From: Cryptomeria japonica
Taxonomy: Eukaryota > Streptophyta > Pinopsida > Cupressales > Cupressaceae
Assembly (NCBI RefSeq): GCF_030272615.1
Contig: NC_081415.1
Coordinates: forward strand, 373,837,009 to 373,901,008
Length of the DNA stretch: 64,000 nt
Reading direction: 5' to 3'
Position 1 is the stretch's first letter, and every line of letters begins with the position of its first letter. The notes under the pieces were generated by a model. That model searched no databases and was not told the origin of the DNA. It was given only the letters and a program-made list of their open reading frames with translations. The translations under genes and the position numbers were made by a program. Shown piece by piece: positions 24,561-37,432 of this stretch.

Positions 24561-24839
24561 CATGGTTTTCTCCCCAAACCAAATAATCTCTCCCTCTAAG
24601 AAGGACAATATCATACTTAGGATAAACTCACAATTGAACATCTGAACCATCTACTGACTACTTTGGCTGAGTAGCAACACCAACTCATCAACCCATATAA
24701 GAAGATAAGGCTCTAAAGTCCACCGGATTGATACATCTCAATGCATCTAGTTCTCATCAGGAGGGGAAAAGACCCCTAACTTGTCTCTCAAATAGACAAA
24801 TATATCTGTAGGCAAGGGTTTAATAAAAATATCTGCAAT

Positions 24840-26078
24840 CTAATCCTTTGTAGATACATACTCCAATCTGAATTCTTCATCACTGACTTCATCCCTTAAG
24901 AAATGATACTTAATTGATATATGCTTTGTTTTAGAATGCAATAGTAGATTCTTGGAAATATTGATAGCACTCAAATTATCACAATATATGAAAATAGTGT
25001 CATCATACTCAACTCTAATATCCTTCAATGTTTGCTTCATCCAAACCACTTGAGTACAGTTGCTAGCAACAACAATGCAGTCAGCTTCATCAGTAGATAG
25101 AGATATAGTATCTTGTTTCTTACTGGACCATGAGATCAACTTCTTTGCTAGAAAGAAATATCCATCGGTAGTTCTTTTTTGGTTATCAACATGACTTTCC
25201 CAATCGACATCAGTATAAGAAAATACCATGAAATCATCATTCTTCGGATACCATAAACCATAGTCAATTGTCCCCTTCAAATATATGAAGATCCTCTTCA
25301 CAATTATAATATGAGTCTCTTTAGGATCAACTTGAAATGTAGCACAAAGACAAACAACATGCATAATATATGGTCTAGTCTAAGTTAAGTACAATAATTC
25401 ACCAACCATAGATCTATACAAAGTCTAATTAACTTTATGAGATTCATCATTCTTAGACAACTTGCATCCAGTCACCATAGGAGTTCTAACATGAATAGAG
25501 TCATCTAACCCAAACTTCTTCAACAATTCCTTCACATACTTAGATTGAGAAATGAAAATGCCTTTGTTAATCTATGTAATCTACAATCCTAAGAAGAATT
25601 TCAACTCACCTATCATAGATATCTCAATTTTCTTTTGCATATCATCAACAAACTTCATACTCAAATCATTATCTCATCCAAAAATAATGTTATCAACAAA
25701 GACTTCAACAATCGAAATGTTATCATTATCAACCTTAAAGTATAAATTACTATCAGCAACACCTTTACAAAATCCCAACTTCATCAAATACTTATCTAAT
25801 CTAGCATACCAAGCTCTAGGGGCTTGCTTTAGTCCATACAATGTTTTCTTCAATTTGCATACCATGTCTCCTTTATCCAATAATAAAAATACATTAGGTT
25901 GCTCAATTTAGACTTCTTCTTCTAAATCACCATTCAAAAAGGCTGACTTAACATCCATCTGATAAACCTTGAAATTCTTGTAAGCAACATATGCAAGTAG
26001 CAATCTAATAGCTTCAATTCTAGCTACTAGAGCAAATGTCTCCTCATAGTCAATACCTTCCATATGAGATCATCCTTT
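24840..26078 (-). pseudogene. Copia A: RT C-terminal part and RNase H
   Basis: RT piece at 25880-25674: LYGLKQAPRAWYARLDKYL, with the YVDD box mutated to FVDN (EVFVDNIIFG). RNase H piece at 25364-24840: YTDVDWESHVDN, SWSSKKQDTISLST, 'YCDNLSAINISKN' and 'HISIKYHFLRDEV'. The upper edge at 26078 is where copia B entered. There the minus strand continues K-G-stop-S-H-M-E-G-I-D, the sequel to the RLVC found at 53181. Confidence 0.88.
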
Positions 26079-27284
26079 TGTTAGCAACAGCCAAGAAGGA
26101 AGACTGAGAAGGGAGGGGGGGGGGTTATTATTCTTTCACTAGAACATACAAATTTAAGCACAATAATAGATCTAAAAAACTACAACAATAAATAGATAAG
26201 AAAATTAACAACACCACGTTGGGAACCTACCCACAGTAAGATGATACTCTGTAGTAGTATGTGAAAATGTTACAATGGGGAATTAACATGCATTCAGACA
26301 CATTGCCTAGAGCTCACTGCTCAAAATATATTTTCCCAAAAGGCTACAACCCTCAGGGAAGTGTCACTGACTTACAATAAGATTCAAACTACAATCCGAA
26401 AGAAGTGAACTGAAAGAATAGCATCTGCAAATGCCTGATTACAATTCTGGTTAAGAAAAGATGTCTGCCCTGCAACACCAATCTCACCTCACACTCAACA
26501 TCGAAAGATAAATCACTTGTTCACACACAAACCTCTCTTTGATAATGTAGACACAACATCGACACTCGAACTACATGAATTACTCACCTCTATATACAAA
26601 TCATCAACCTTGATAACAAGGTCGGCTAAACCCTCAATCCTCAATTACAAAATTACATCACACGATACAAAGATCGACCACCCAACCAATATAATAATTT
26701 ACATGACATAACATGGACCTAATTCAAATTCCCAAACGATCAACTCCACGGGAAATCACGCCAACATCAAACGCAACATGCTACACCACCAGAAATATCG
26801 CATAACACGAAAGTCAATACCAGTTGATGAAAACCACCAAGAAATCACACAATGATCAATGCAGATTGCCAAAACAAATAGTACACGGTTAGGAAACACT
26901 AGCAAATATGTTAGAATCATCCGAAACAGCTGCACCAACACTGCTTTTCAAATCTTCATCTATCAACATCTAGAAGCTCAAGAACACAACCAATCAACAA
27001 CTGTCACAAAGAAAGATAAATTGCGGAGCACCAAATCATGAATCATATGAAATGAAGATACACAAGATCAACCAAAACAATATCCCAAAGTCTCAACACC
27101 ATATCTGATCACACCAAAATATGCCAGAGGGAATATTGACAGAGTGGTAAAACAAAGGACTGCAAACTAGATCAGAAAATCTTCCCAAACACAACGAAAA
27201 TAAATCATAGGAATATGTTGACATCAATGAAAACAACATATCCTAGCAGAAACAATGACCAATCATATCCAACAATCTCCAAAA
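26079..27284 (-). repeat. Copia B 3' LTR
   Basis: 1,206 bases, starting TGTTAGCAACAGCC. It has the G-tract at 26114-26126. The ACGT core is partly deleted compared with the 5' LTR near 47150. It serves as the intact reference for the site where the 47933-52859 element entered the 5' LTR (here CAACA|TCTAGAAG near 26960). Polypurine tracts follow at 27285-27300, about 27365 and about 27411. Confidence 0.85.
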
Positions 27285-27626
27285 ATCTCCCTCCTTTGGC
27301 ATTGATGACAACATATGAATGTGAAAAATAGTCAATGCAAAGAAAGAAAATATCACCAACAAACTCCCCCTAAGGTCAAGATAGATAAAGCAGTTTTTCA
27401 CATGACCTTTCTCCCCCTTTGACAACAATGCCAAAGAGCACAAATCAGATAACCAAACTTATCCCCCCCCCTTTGAATATGAAGCACAAATCTCTCTCCC
27501 CAAAAGATAGGCTACTCAAGCAGAGGAGCAACACCAACACACCAATCCAGATAAAAGAATAAGGCTCTGAAATCCAACGGATCGAAGCAACTCAATGCAT
27601 CTAGTTCTCATCAGGAGGGGTGGATA

Positions 27627-29872
27627 TCAGCTCGGCTTAACGAGCACACTCTAACTTGACAGATTAGGTGCCTGGGCCCACACCTCTCAAAACACCTCCG
27701 TTCACGTTTTCAAATTCATCGTTTCTGTTGACACCACCGTCTTTATCTGTTTCCATGTTTTTCATACTACATGGAAGGTAATAATAACATCCTATGTGGT
27801 AGGTAATAATAAGCAAGGGAATAATAATTACAATGTCGTGCAAGGTACCATAGTTTGAATTTCTTTCCTTTGTTCTTTTCTACAGTTAACAATTTTATTT
27901 TTAAAATTGTAAATGAATACTATAAAAAAATTTCTTTATAAATTATAATTTCTATTCAGTCTTAGTTAATATTATTAAAAAATAGCTCAATTAATTTATG
28001 TTTAGTTTTTCAATTTTTTTTTTAATAAATTATAATAGATATTTAGTAAAAAATAATTTAATTGTTTTAAACATTTTAAATTAATTAATAATCATTAAAA
28101 ATAAAAAAAATTAATTGCAAAAATATTGTTGGGAGTAGGTTCAGTTTTTGCAATTTTAGACTTTATATTACAACTTTTATTAATATATATAACATTAATA
28201 TATATAAATTTATAATATTTATTATAAAATATAAATTAATTTAGAATATTTGAAGAAATTGTATGTCCTAATTTTTAGAATAGTTTCAAATATGAATTTA
28301 GAAATTTCGGTAATTTTGATTTTCAAAACATTTCTAATAAAAATTTTTAAATATTTTTTAATTAGAATTTAAAGACTTACTTATATTATATACACTTTAA
28401 AATTGTGATATACATTAGTTATAATCATATGATATCAATGTATATGATTTTATGATGTTTATATTTTTAAATAAAATTAAATATAAATTAGAATCTTATT
28501 ATAAAATTTTCATGATATGTAGGGGTGACTATCAAATTCTAGGCCTAATTTTGGGCATATCCCACATCAAACAAATCTACAATGCATAGAATCCAAGAAA
28601 AGAAGCATAATAAAATTAAGCAAAATAAAATAAAATTTAAACACTAAGGTAAAATATATATAAAAATAAATAATAAACACTCTTCATACAACATCTGAGT
28701 CTTTTAAATATGTAGGGGAGTCTATATATAATAATAAATTTTTTTGGGTGTGATTGCTAGTTTTAGTTGTTTCTACGACATTTAAGAAATCAATTATTAG
28801 AAAAAAAATAATTGTAAATATTATTAAATTATTAATTAAAAATCAAATATAAATAACAATTCTAATTATTTATTATTTATAATTAATTATTTAAAATTAT
28901 TCAAAAATAGTTTATAATTTTGACATTTCAAATTTTGACAACATGATTTAAATGATTTATTAGAAGATGGTCATTTTATAATAAATGCTATAAAGTTATA
29001 AGATAGACCCAAAATCATGAATTAATAAAAAATGTCACGCCCTAAGCTAATACAAAGAGTTATTTGTATAACTTATATCAAATAAAGATGAAAAGGTCAA
29101 AAAACATGTTGCTCCCAATTGATTTTTTCCACTTAATATTAATTTTCATAGAATTGTAAATTTGTTTGATGTTAGATATGCCACAACTAGACCTGAAATT
29201 TGATATAACAATAATAAAATCATATATTGATATTAAATGATGATAACTAACGTATGTGAAATTTTCAAAGTGTATTTATGATAAATAAGTATTTAAATTT
29301 ATATTTTAAAAAAATTAAACACTATTATTAAAAATATAAATTACTTGTACTAAATATCAATTATAATTTATGAATAATTTTATTTATAAAAATTAAGAAT
29401 AAAATAAAGTTAATTAATTTTTAATAATATTAATTAGAATTTAAAATTAAATACTCTTACCAAATATAAATTATAATTTACAAATCAATTTATAAAAAAA
29501 TAAAAAATGAAGAAAATTGTTTTTTTTATAATATTAATTTATAATCTTAATAATAAAACGTTTAAGTGTAAGAAAAAAAGATCAAACTTGTTTTAAATAT
29601 TAAAAAAACTAAAATATTTTTCAAATATAGTTTTATGCGTTGAATGGTGAAACAAACAAACTCATAATCGTGCGCTTTATGATAATCTCTTCCTTGTTAT
29701 AACCTTAGCACGTGGGATAAGAAAACATGGAGAACCAAAAAAATAGTCTAGTTAACTTAACGAAAATGAGAATGACAACGATGACTTCAGAAACATAAAC
29801 AAAGGTTTATTGAGAGATGTGGGCCCGAGCATCTAATCTGTTAGGCTTCAGTGTCTCGGTTAAGCCAGGTCA
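27627..29872. mobile_element. Non-autonomous DNA transposon with long TIRs
   Basis: 2,246 bases inserted in the 3' untranslated part of copia B. TGGATA is duplicated at 27621-27626 and 29873-29878; the equivalent place in copia A (24762 on) has one 6-base block. The ends are imperfect inverted repeats of at least 63 bases (27627-27690 and 29810-29872) starting TCAGCTCGGCTTAAC and TGACCTGGCTTAAC, and weaker pairing continues inward for another 100 bases or so. The interior is extremely AT-rich with no ORF. Superfamily not assigned; long TIRs suggest Mutator-like, but the duplication is 6, not 9, bases. Confidence 0.85.
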
Positions 29873-29878
29873 TGGATA

Positions 29879-30242
29879 CCCCTAACTTGTCTCTCAAATA
29901 GACAAATATATTTGCAGGCAAAGGCTTAGTGAAAATATCAGCTATTTGTTCCTTTGTAGATACATACTCCAACTCACCTTCTCTTCACTGACTTGCTCTC
30001 TCATGTAATGATATTTGATTGATATATGCTTAGGGTTTGAATGTTGGGCCAGATTATTTGACATGTTGATAGCACTGGAATTATCACAGTATATAATAGT
30101 AGGTTAATCATGAATAACCCTGATATCTTTCAACATTTGCTTCATCCAAACCACCTGAGTGCAATTACTAGTAGCAACAATGTACTCATCTTCAACAGTA
30201 GATAAGGACACTGAATCTTGTTTCTTACTAGCCCATGAAACC
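29879..30242 (-). pseudogene. Copia B RNase H, C-terminal piece
   Basis: Minus strand: 'KKQDSVSLST', 'QVVWMKQMLKDIRV', 'YCDNSSAINMSNN', 'KHISIKYHYMREQVS'. It continues the RNase H whose first half is at 43119-43407. The two halves were separated by the giant-LTR element. Confidence 0.88.
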
Positions 30243-31305
30243 TGTTGTTCATCAAAACTGATTAACCCAAGTTCACCTGCAATCCTTCTATGAAATGGCC
30301 AAATTTCACTCTATAGAACACATCAGGACTTGGACAACATAACATAGGACCCTAATTGATCCTCATGCACTTCAGGTTCTGCTAGACCTAGGGGGACACC
30401 CTTTTGATGCATTAAATACAACAATTGCAGACATATGACTGCATCAACAATAAACAGATAAATCATTCCACAAACTCACCCAATTAGGAACACACTACAG
30501 ATTGGCTAAATCTGTATAAACCATAGATGAAACAGAGCTTGGAATGAAAATAATACAAACCCCTAAACATGAAGGGAAATAGATTTTTCTTTAAATTTGT
30601 AAATCTGAAACTATCCCCAAATCTTTCAAAGACCAGTGCCTTGTTCATTGGGCAACAGAGTCACACACAGAACTGCAAAATGCAAATCACAGCTGCAAAT
30701 TTGTTTTCCTTAAACAATATCCCTGCATCAATACCTTATACCAATGCATTACTCAATTCATTCACAAAATTATCAGATCTGGGACACATTCCATTATTCA
30801 TGATTGATTACAGAGTTTAAAACCTTCATTGAAGGATACCTACAAACAATCACACAATCTCCTTGAAATTGACAAATTTTATCCTCCTTAAGGATTCAAT
30901 TCATAACAATGAAATACATGCCTAGAGACAATATTGTGGGAAATTTACTCATGCCTGACACAAGTAAGATCTGCAACTAGAAAACAATCTGCCATCCTGC
31001 AATGTAACCTCTCTACCCTGAAACAAACCAAAGAGCTTTCACAAATTTGGGTCAAGAAGTTCAGAACTAGAAGCCATGAATCTAGAGCACTTCCTCCAAA
31101 AATTTTGGAACCCTTACAATTGAGAAGAAATGGGAATAAGAAGAGGAGGGAAAAAGATCAGATCTGCATAACACACTGCCAAGTGTCTTCTTTTCTAACT
31201 AAAATTCATTTTCTTCTTCCTTCCCATGGAAACTGCTCTCAAAACATCCCATACTTGTTAAAACAAACTTCATGACTAGATTTCTCATTTCGAGAGCTTT
31301 CCGGT

Positions 31306-31320
31306 GATATATAATACTTG
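31306..31320 (-). promoter_or_regulatory. Probable TATA box of giant LTR
   Basis: Minus strand CAAGTATTATATATC. The same CAAGTATTATATA stands at 38497-38510 and 59312-59325 in the other two LTRs, in the same relative place. This would make U3 about 3.2 kb and R-U5 about 1 kb. Confidence 0.55.
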
Positions 31321-31646
31321 CTATTTTGGGAAAAAATTAGCCTCTGAGCGAATTAATCACTCATGTGCCTATGTCATTTAAATTTTTCAATTTTTTCCTA
31401 TAGTCTACACTATATCATTAACTTTGATTTTTCACCTTTTAATCTCCTGACGCCCTGCCATGTGGCAGCTTATGATTCGCTGATGGGGTCCACTGGGTGC
31501 CACCTGGGATGACACATCATCTTTCACCACTTGTTCGCCTCGTCACCACCACTGGACTGCCACTGGACTGCTTGCTTGTCACTACCTCAACTGCCATGTC
31601 AGTGGGAGCCACGAGCTGGACCTCCACTTGGACCCGCCATGTCACC

Positions 31647-31830
31647 TTTCACCATTTTGCAAAGGGTAACGAGCGTGCATCTTCAGCTCACGAAATCACA
31701 CGCACTGTCGGATCTTTTGCAACCTGCTCACTCTTTAACCTTCACCTAACCTTCACTTTTCGCACATGCTTTTTGCCATTTTGTGAAGGGCAAGTTTCAA
31801 TCATCTTCCCTTCGCAAATCAACGCCAACC
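31647..31830. repeat. Two palindromic TTTYGCC...CGAAAT units in giant LTR
   Basis: Units at 31647-31705 and 31768-31830 (TTTTGCAAAGGGTAAC..., TTTTGTGAAGGGCAAG...) are related to the array at 6858-7820. They lie about 330-520 bases upstream of the TATA box. Counterparts are at 38826-38886 and 38988-39050. Confidence 0.7.
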
Positions 31831-32189
31831 GTAGATCTTCGATGAACTTTCTCACTAGTTAATCCATTCTTCCTCTACAAAATTTGCCTAGGGAACCATG
31901 CCTACATGGGTGGGGTCCACCTGGTTGCCACTTGGCCTCTTTGGTTGCCTTGGGAAGCATGCCCATGTGCATAGGGTCTGCTTGGGTGCCCAATCGACAC
32001 GTTGTGTCAAAAGCCCTTAAGGATTTGACACTATACTAGTGTGCAATTTTAGTTTTAAATACAGAAGAGTTCGCCTGCCCAGCCAATGTGGGATAATGTG
32101 TTTAGCCTGGAACTTGAAAGTTTTTCCGAGTGGCTGCTAATGGAGGAACTGGCAATACACTTAGCCACTGCATTTTCTTGAAGAGGCTT

Positions 32190-32575
32190 CATCGCCCTCC
32201 TTCTTCAACTTTCATTGCCAAATTCCTCTCAAGTTCATGATAAAGACGTTCCCTAATTTATCTGCTTGTCACATGTTTCCCCTCACGCCCCACAAATGGT
32301 GAAGTATTAATTGAAAATGCCATTTTCATAGTAGGTTCTTCAATTTTAATTCCAGGTAAAGCTGAGCCATCAAATTAATTTGCCAGAGTTTCACCAATAA
32401 GGACATCACTTATACCACAAAGAACACAAATATCTCCAGCTTTGACCATTTCAGCTGGAACTTTTGTAAAATTCTCATATACAAACAATTCATTGACTTT
32501 ACCCAATCTAAAGTTTTCATCTGCTGTACACACCTTTATCTCCATACCTTTGTGCACAACAGGGAGGATCTGCTA
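32190..32575 (-). pseudogene. typA: Captured fragment of TypA/BipA translational GTPase (LTR copy 1)
   Basis: About 125 codons on the minus strand, sense with the element. They match domain II and the start of the following domain of TypA/BipA, a ribosome-binding GTPase (chloroplast SVR3 type in plants). Readable motifs: KGMEIKVCTADENF, ELFVYENFTKVPAEMVKAGD, SDVLIGETLAN, FSINTSPFVGREGKHVTSR, YHELERNLAMKVE. Two in-frame stops (after LAN and after VTSR). No GTPase domain is present. The reading runs without an intron, which suggests capture from a spliced RNA, though I cannot check the host exon structure. GCATTTGCTTGAA-type repeats stand at both edges. Confidence 0.88.
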
Positions 32576-34484
32576 ATTGCATTTGCTTGAAAGCTTATTT
32601 TGCTGAAGTTTAAACGCTGCCCTTACCTCCATTTATTTAATTTCTAGTAACAGTTGCTTCATGTTTAACATGGCTTCTTCAATTCCATGTGTGGAGGATG
32701 CTTTTGACTGTTATTTCTTTCCTCATCAGGTCTGCAACTATTATTATTGATCTTAATTGAAGGCCTGGGGTTTGTATCTTCAAAGTCTTGTTCACTCTTT
32801 GGCCCTACCATTTAGTCCTATGACTGTTATGACAGCCTTGGACTATCTATATATACTACCTTTATTGGCTTTATGGCTAAGTGTGGCCTTAGTTTGACTA
32901 CTTTACTAAGCACCGACATTCATTCTTTCAATCCTTTGTATTGTTGTAGCTGTTCTTTCCGTTATCAAACTGTCAAAGTCTCTTTGACTATATCTTTGCT
33001 GCTCTTATTGTCTTTAATTACTACAAGAGCTGTCCATAGGCATTTTCAAATCACTGTGTTTGTGCCCGAACTATGTTCTTGGATAATCTTATATGGGTTT
33101 ATTCCTTCTTTTCTTCAAAGTAGCTATGAATGGAAAATAAGAACTAAACATATGACATATTGACCCCAATTTTCAAAACCATAAAGTTCCATAAAAGCCT
33201 CTTAGTTATATGCCCACATAATGAAACAAAATGATCTCTTAATAAACCAATTTGCCAACAAAATCACTGCACGAGCATGAGCCAGGTCGGGCCCAAAATG
33301 GGTCCGACTAACATTTTTTTTGTTTTCATGCAACTGGCCTTCGAAATGCCTCAGGAACCCTAAACATACCTCTAGAATCAATCGAAACCATGTTCGGATC
33401 ATCAAACTGAGTTTTGCAACTTTCAGGCACTTGTGCCACATTTTCACGTTTAATCGCAAAGAAGTAATTTTCAAACTAGTCAAAACATCTTTCTGGACCT
33501 TGCCATCTGACAAGAATGTACTCTAATATACAAACATGAACTCTACTAAGCGGTTTTTCAAGATGAATCCCGAGTGAAGAGATATTAATGGTCAAAGATG
33601 ACCAACTGGCTTTGTCGGCACTGTAGACCTGATGAAGTCAATGCGCAGGTAACTCATGATGCCTTTCTTAAAAATACCAAACGATCTCCATAGACCCTCA
33701 AATATGAGGCATAGGTACCTTGAAGTACATATCAAATCTTAGAATTCTCAGTTCGATCGAGAGGCTGACTAGGTGCGAATGGTGCGCTCATGAAAATAGC
33801 AACTTTTACTGATATGGCAATGAAACTATGGAACACTGAATAAGATGGCTCAATAAACCCTTTTGAAAACTGATCAAACGGATTGGTAGGAGCTTGAAAC
33901 TGGAAACATAGCTTGTCATTTATACCAACAATAGCTCGGAATAAACATTCTGACATGACACTCATTGAGGCAAATTTTACACATGCAAAATAGGGCTCCG
34001 ACTAGCAGCTGAAACAGGGACTTGTCAAACCATACAAACTACAAACAGATTGAGCCTGCTAAACTGAGCAAATGGATTCACAAAGACTTGAAATTTTGCA
34101 CGGAGGCTCAAATTTATGCATATAATTCAGTGCACTTTGAAATTATTCATGACTGATCAACAGGGCAAAAGATATAAGCACTCGAAGTAGGCTACTCGGT
34201 AAAATCTGCATATGTGCCTAAAATGCACTTTTAGCTCACCCCTTGAAATGGGTACCTGATAAACTGATCCAAACTAAAATCCAAAATTTGCAACACACTG
34301 CATAGGTCAAATGAAAGGTGTACAAAAAGTTTCCAAAGCATTACCTCTTGATGATTAATTGGCTTCATTTTACCCTCTCTCTAACTAGGCCATTGAAACT
34401 AACTCATTTTTGATCATTCAGAAATGGAGAGAATTTTTTTGAAATGGGCCTCAAAAATTGACTCAAATTTAATGAGTCCCAATA

Positions 34485-34702
34485 GTGGCTCTGACTGGGG
34501 ATGGTTGATTGCAAGATCAACACAAGAATTCCGAATCTATGGTTAAGCAGACCACCCAAAAACAAAAGACATCTCTTCTCTTCTCAAAAGCAAAGGGCTT
34601 CCTATTCTACCCAAACAATAGGGACTTTATTGAAAACCACACAACTGAAGCAAAGCAACTCTAAAAAATATACAAACATACTTATAAAATGTCTCCCATC
34701 CA
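34485..34702 (-). other. Internal 3' edge of giant-LTR element
   Basis: Adjacent to the LTR the sequence matches the gypsy element at 8221 onward (CTCTGACTGGGGATGGTTG against CTCTGATTGGGGATGGTTG, then GATCAACACAA against GACCAACACAA). There is no classic polypurine tract at the junction. Confidence 0.6.
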
Positions 34703-36193
34703 TTAAAGTTGAAACCAACTCTTTCCCTTATGAAAAATCTGATTCTCATCACTTAATAATGTAAACAATCTGAAGCAAACACTGATCATTAGAGAAAGGT
34801 TTCTATTATGACACACATCTTTTAGCATGTTTTTCCAATCAGAATTATATACATACTCATCATGAACATAATTTTGAACCTTACTTTCATGATCAACCAC
34901 TGAAACATATCCATTCTTTTCATCATCTACTAAGTGCAATAAATCAGCATCTTTAACATCCCACTCTTGAAAAAAAGAACATACCTCTGGCTCAAGCATA
35001 TAATCTGAAATAAAATTTGAACATTCACTCATCTTCGCATGAAAAACTTCATGATGGGGTTCAAACACACTAGCAAGCAACCCATTACAAAAATCTCCAT
35101 CCTGACACATGTCACTGCTGCATGGAATGGTATCAACATCATGGACTGGTTCATCATTTACAACATCTGGTTGATCAATTATTTCTTCATATAAAGGGTT
35201 AGAAACCAAATGAAGAATCCCCTTATGAACATTATGACAAGGAAGTGGTTGGTCCGTATCTATATCAACATCAAATAAAACATTAGAAAATTTGCTAAAG
35301 ATACCATCCGCCCTATCATCATAATCATCTTCATCAGACAAAGAAGAAATTGAAACTAGGCTGAAACCATCCTCAACATTCCATGTTTCACAACCACAAA
35401 ATTTCATCCTATGACCATCATTCTGAAAATCAAGATAGTTATACTTATCTTGCCACAATTGATCCTTTTTACCAATAGAACACTCGTCATCAGTCAAATA
35501 ATAAAGATGAATATCACTACCATTTACTTCATCTGATGAATATCCAACATGTTCACTTAAATTTTCTGTCATAAAACCATCAATTAGATCAACATGTTGT
35601 TCATCAATTGTATAAGCATTCAATTCACAGTTCTTTTATGAAAAATCCTCTTCACCATATTGAAGAAGGTCTTCATTAATAACTCTAAGGCTCTCCAACA
35701 TTTGAACTTTCTTATTCACAACTTCAAGGGCTTTTCTAAGTTTTGCAATCCTCTGCAATTGCGTTGCACTTTGCTATTCAATGTGACATTTAAAAAAAAT
35801 CTTTTCATCAATGCATGCCATATTTTCATTGCAATCATGTGTACCATTACAATTTTCTGAATTAACTTTGTGCACAACTTTCATATGAGAAATATCATCC
35901 ACATGATTAGAAAAAGTAAAATCCGAAAATACTCTTACTTCATCTTCAACACAATTGACATTATCAATATCTAAGTAATGATCAACCATTGTTTGTACCA
36001 AATAACTCTAATTTTCATAGGGAATTGAATTATCATGGTTGCCAACACAAGTATGAACACCAAAACTCTGAACATTACTTCTCACTTCACACTTAGTTGC
36101 AACATTACAAACACTATGACAACAAACATCGACAGATAAAAATCCTTTAGGAATATCATATCTTAAGTTTTTCTCTATGTCCATGGCTGTCAC
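34703..36193 (-). pseudogene. Acidic ORF following gag in the giant-LTR element
   Basis: Blocks 36193-36008, 36001-35774 and 35623-34703 (306 codons intact) share one frame, giving an original ORF of roughly 500 codons. It is strikingly rich in Asp, Glu, His and Cys, with runs such as SSLSDEDDYDDRADG. No protease, RT or other known domain, no signal peptide. It occupies the place of pol. The function is unknown; it may be a degenerated or replaced pol region. Confidence 0.6.
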
Positions 36194-36239
36194 AAATGCT
36201 GATGCAATGTCTTTGGCTCTTTATCCCTCAACATGTAAC

Positions 36240-36752
36240 TCAATTTACTTCCAAAGGCATCCAAATAATCACTAAAGACATTTCATCATTTAGTTTATAC
36301 CCTTGTGGGATCTCAGCCAGTGCTTTGGAAAATCTGACATTGAAGGCTGGCACTAACTCACCTTCCTCAACTCTAATCTCCATCAACTTAATCAGTGCAT
36401 CATTAAAGTTTATTCTCTTAGCAAATTGCTCAAGAAAAGATGCAACTAATTCTTCCCATGAGGGAATAGAAGCTTCCTGCAAAAATGAGAACTAAATCTT
36501 GGCATCCCCTTTAAAGCTTTGCACAAACAACTTCATGCAAACATCCTCGTGATAGATATCATAATCATTCATTAAATCAACAAAGTTTTGCACATGCATT
36601 CTTGCTGATTGTAACTGGTCCCCATTAAATAATGGTAAATGCTTCCTAATGTCACTTGGAATTTGATTTGGGTAACCAGGTATGCCATCAAAATAGAATG
36701 GCACATAACCTTTAATAGAGAAATTTCTATAACAATCCATTACTAGCTGCAA
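36240..36752 (-). pseudogene. Gag of the giant-LTR element
   Basis: Retrotrans_gag-type. Block 36752-36492 has KHLPLFNGDQLQSARMHVQNF and EDVCMKLFVQSFKGDA. Block 36482-36240, same frame after one stop, has IPSWEELVASFLEQFAKRIN and FNVRFSKALAEIP. It aligns with the gypsy gag at 13170-13962. It would supply the capsid while pol is missing. Confidence 0.82.
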
Positions 36753-37432
36753 TCTCTATTACTCAAAATACTTCACCCATGCTTTAACTAGAATATTTCA
36801 AAATAGGAAATATGTGAAGTATGAATTTCTTTTCCTTTTTATGGTGACCTTTTCACCTAATAAGGAATAGATAATTACCTCAACAATGAGGAACACCTGG
36901 AGTAAATTTGTTGCTGTTGTTGCTTTGATATTTGGTAAGATCTTTCTGAGATCTTCTAACATTGTACATTGATCTTCATACAGAGTCGCCACCTCCTTCA
37001 CGGAGGAAAATATCTTCAATAATTTTTTGGGATCTTCAATCTTACAACTCCAAGCATTTGCTAAATCTTTGCTGTAAGTTCACCAAATCTTTTAAAACTT
37101 TTACTACAATGCACATTGGTGCAGAGATCTTTCAGAGTCACCACTCACTGCTATGAGAATTTATGAAATCACTATTATAACATGAACAGATCTGGATTTA
37201 CACAAAGATAAAAGGATAACATATTTTCAACACTTGGATAGGAATTGACTCTCATGATAGAAAGAAAACATTCCCGACTTCAGACAACACTACCACGTAG
37301 ATAACAATAGATCTGAAAATACTTTCAGATTAACAAGACTTTTATGACTTTTTCTCAAATTCGATAGGCACAACTCTGGGAGTCGATTCAACATGAGTTA
37401 TTACAATACTTGCCTAGCAAAGTCACTTTTAT
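36753..37432 (-). other. Leader between 5' LTR and gag
   Basis: Non-coding. The primer-binding site should abut 37433 (minus strand AATAAAAGTGACTTTGC...), but I could not match it to a tRNA. Confidence 0.5.

Larger units (their letters stand above)
30243..34484 (-). repeat. Giant LTR (3' copy, 4.24 kb)
   Basis: Direct repeat of 37433-43118. It keeps a 735-base segment (about 33195-33930) that the other LTR has lost between short AGCYC repeats; the solo LTR at 55806 also keeps it. It contains a TypA/BipA fragment (32190-32575), palindromic units (31647-31830) and a probable TATA box (31306-31320). Confidence 0.9.

Noticed and set aside
27900-29700. Matrix-attachment region or centromeric AT-rich DNA
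   Set aside because: It lies wholly within TIRs and a target duplication, so it is the body of a transposon.
31497-31862. 121-codon plus-strand ORF
   Set aside because: It covers the palindromic units of the giant LTR, antisense to the element, and the matching region of the other LTR does not keep it.
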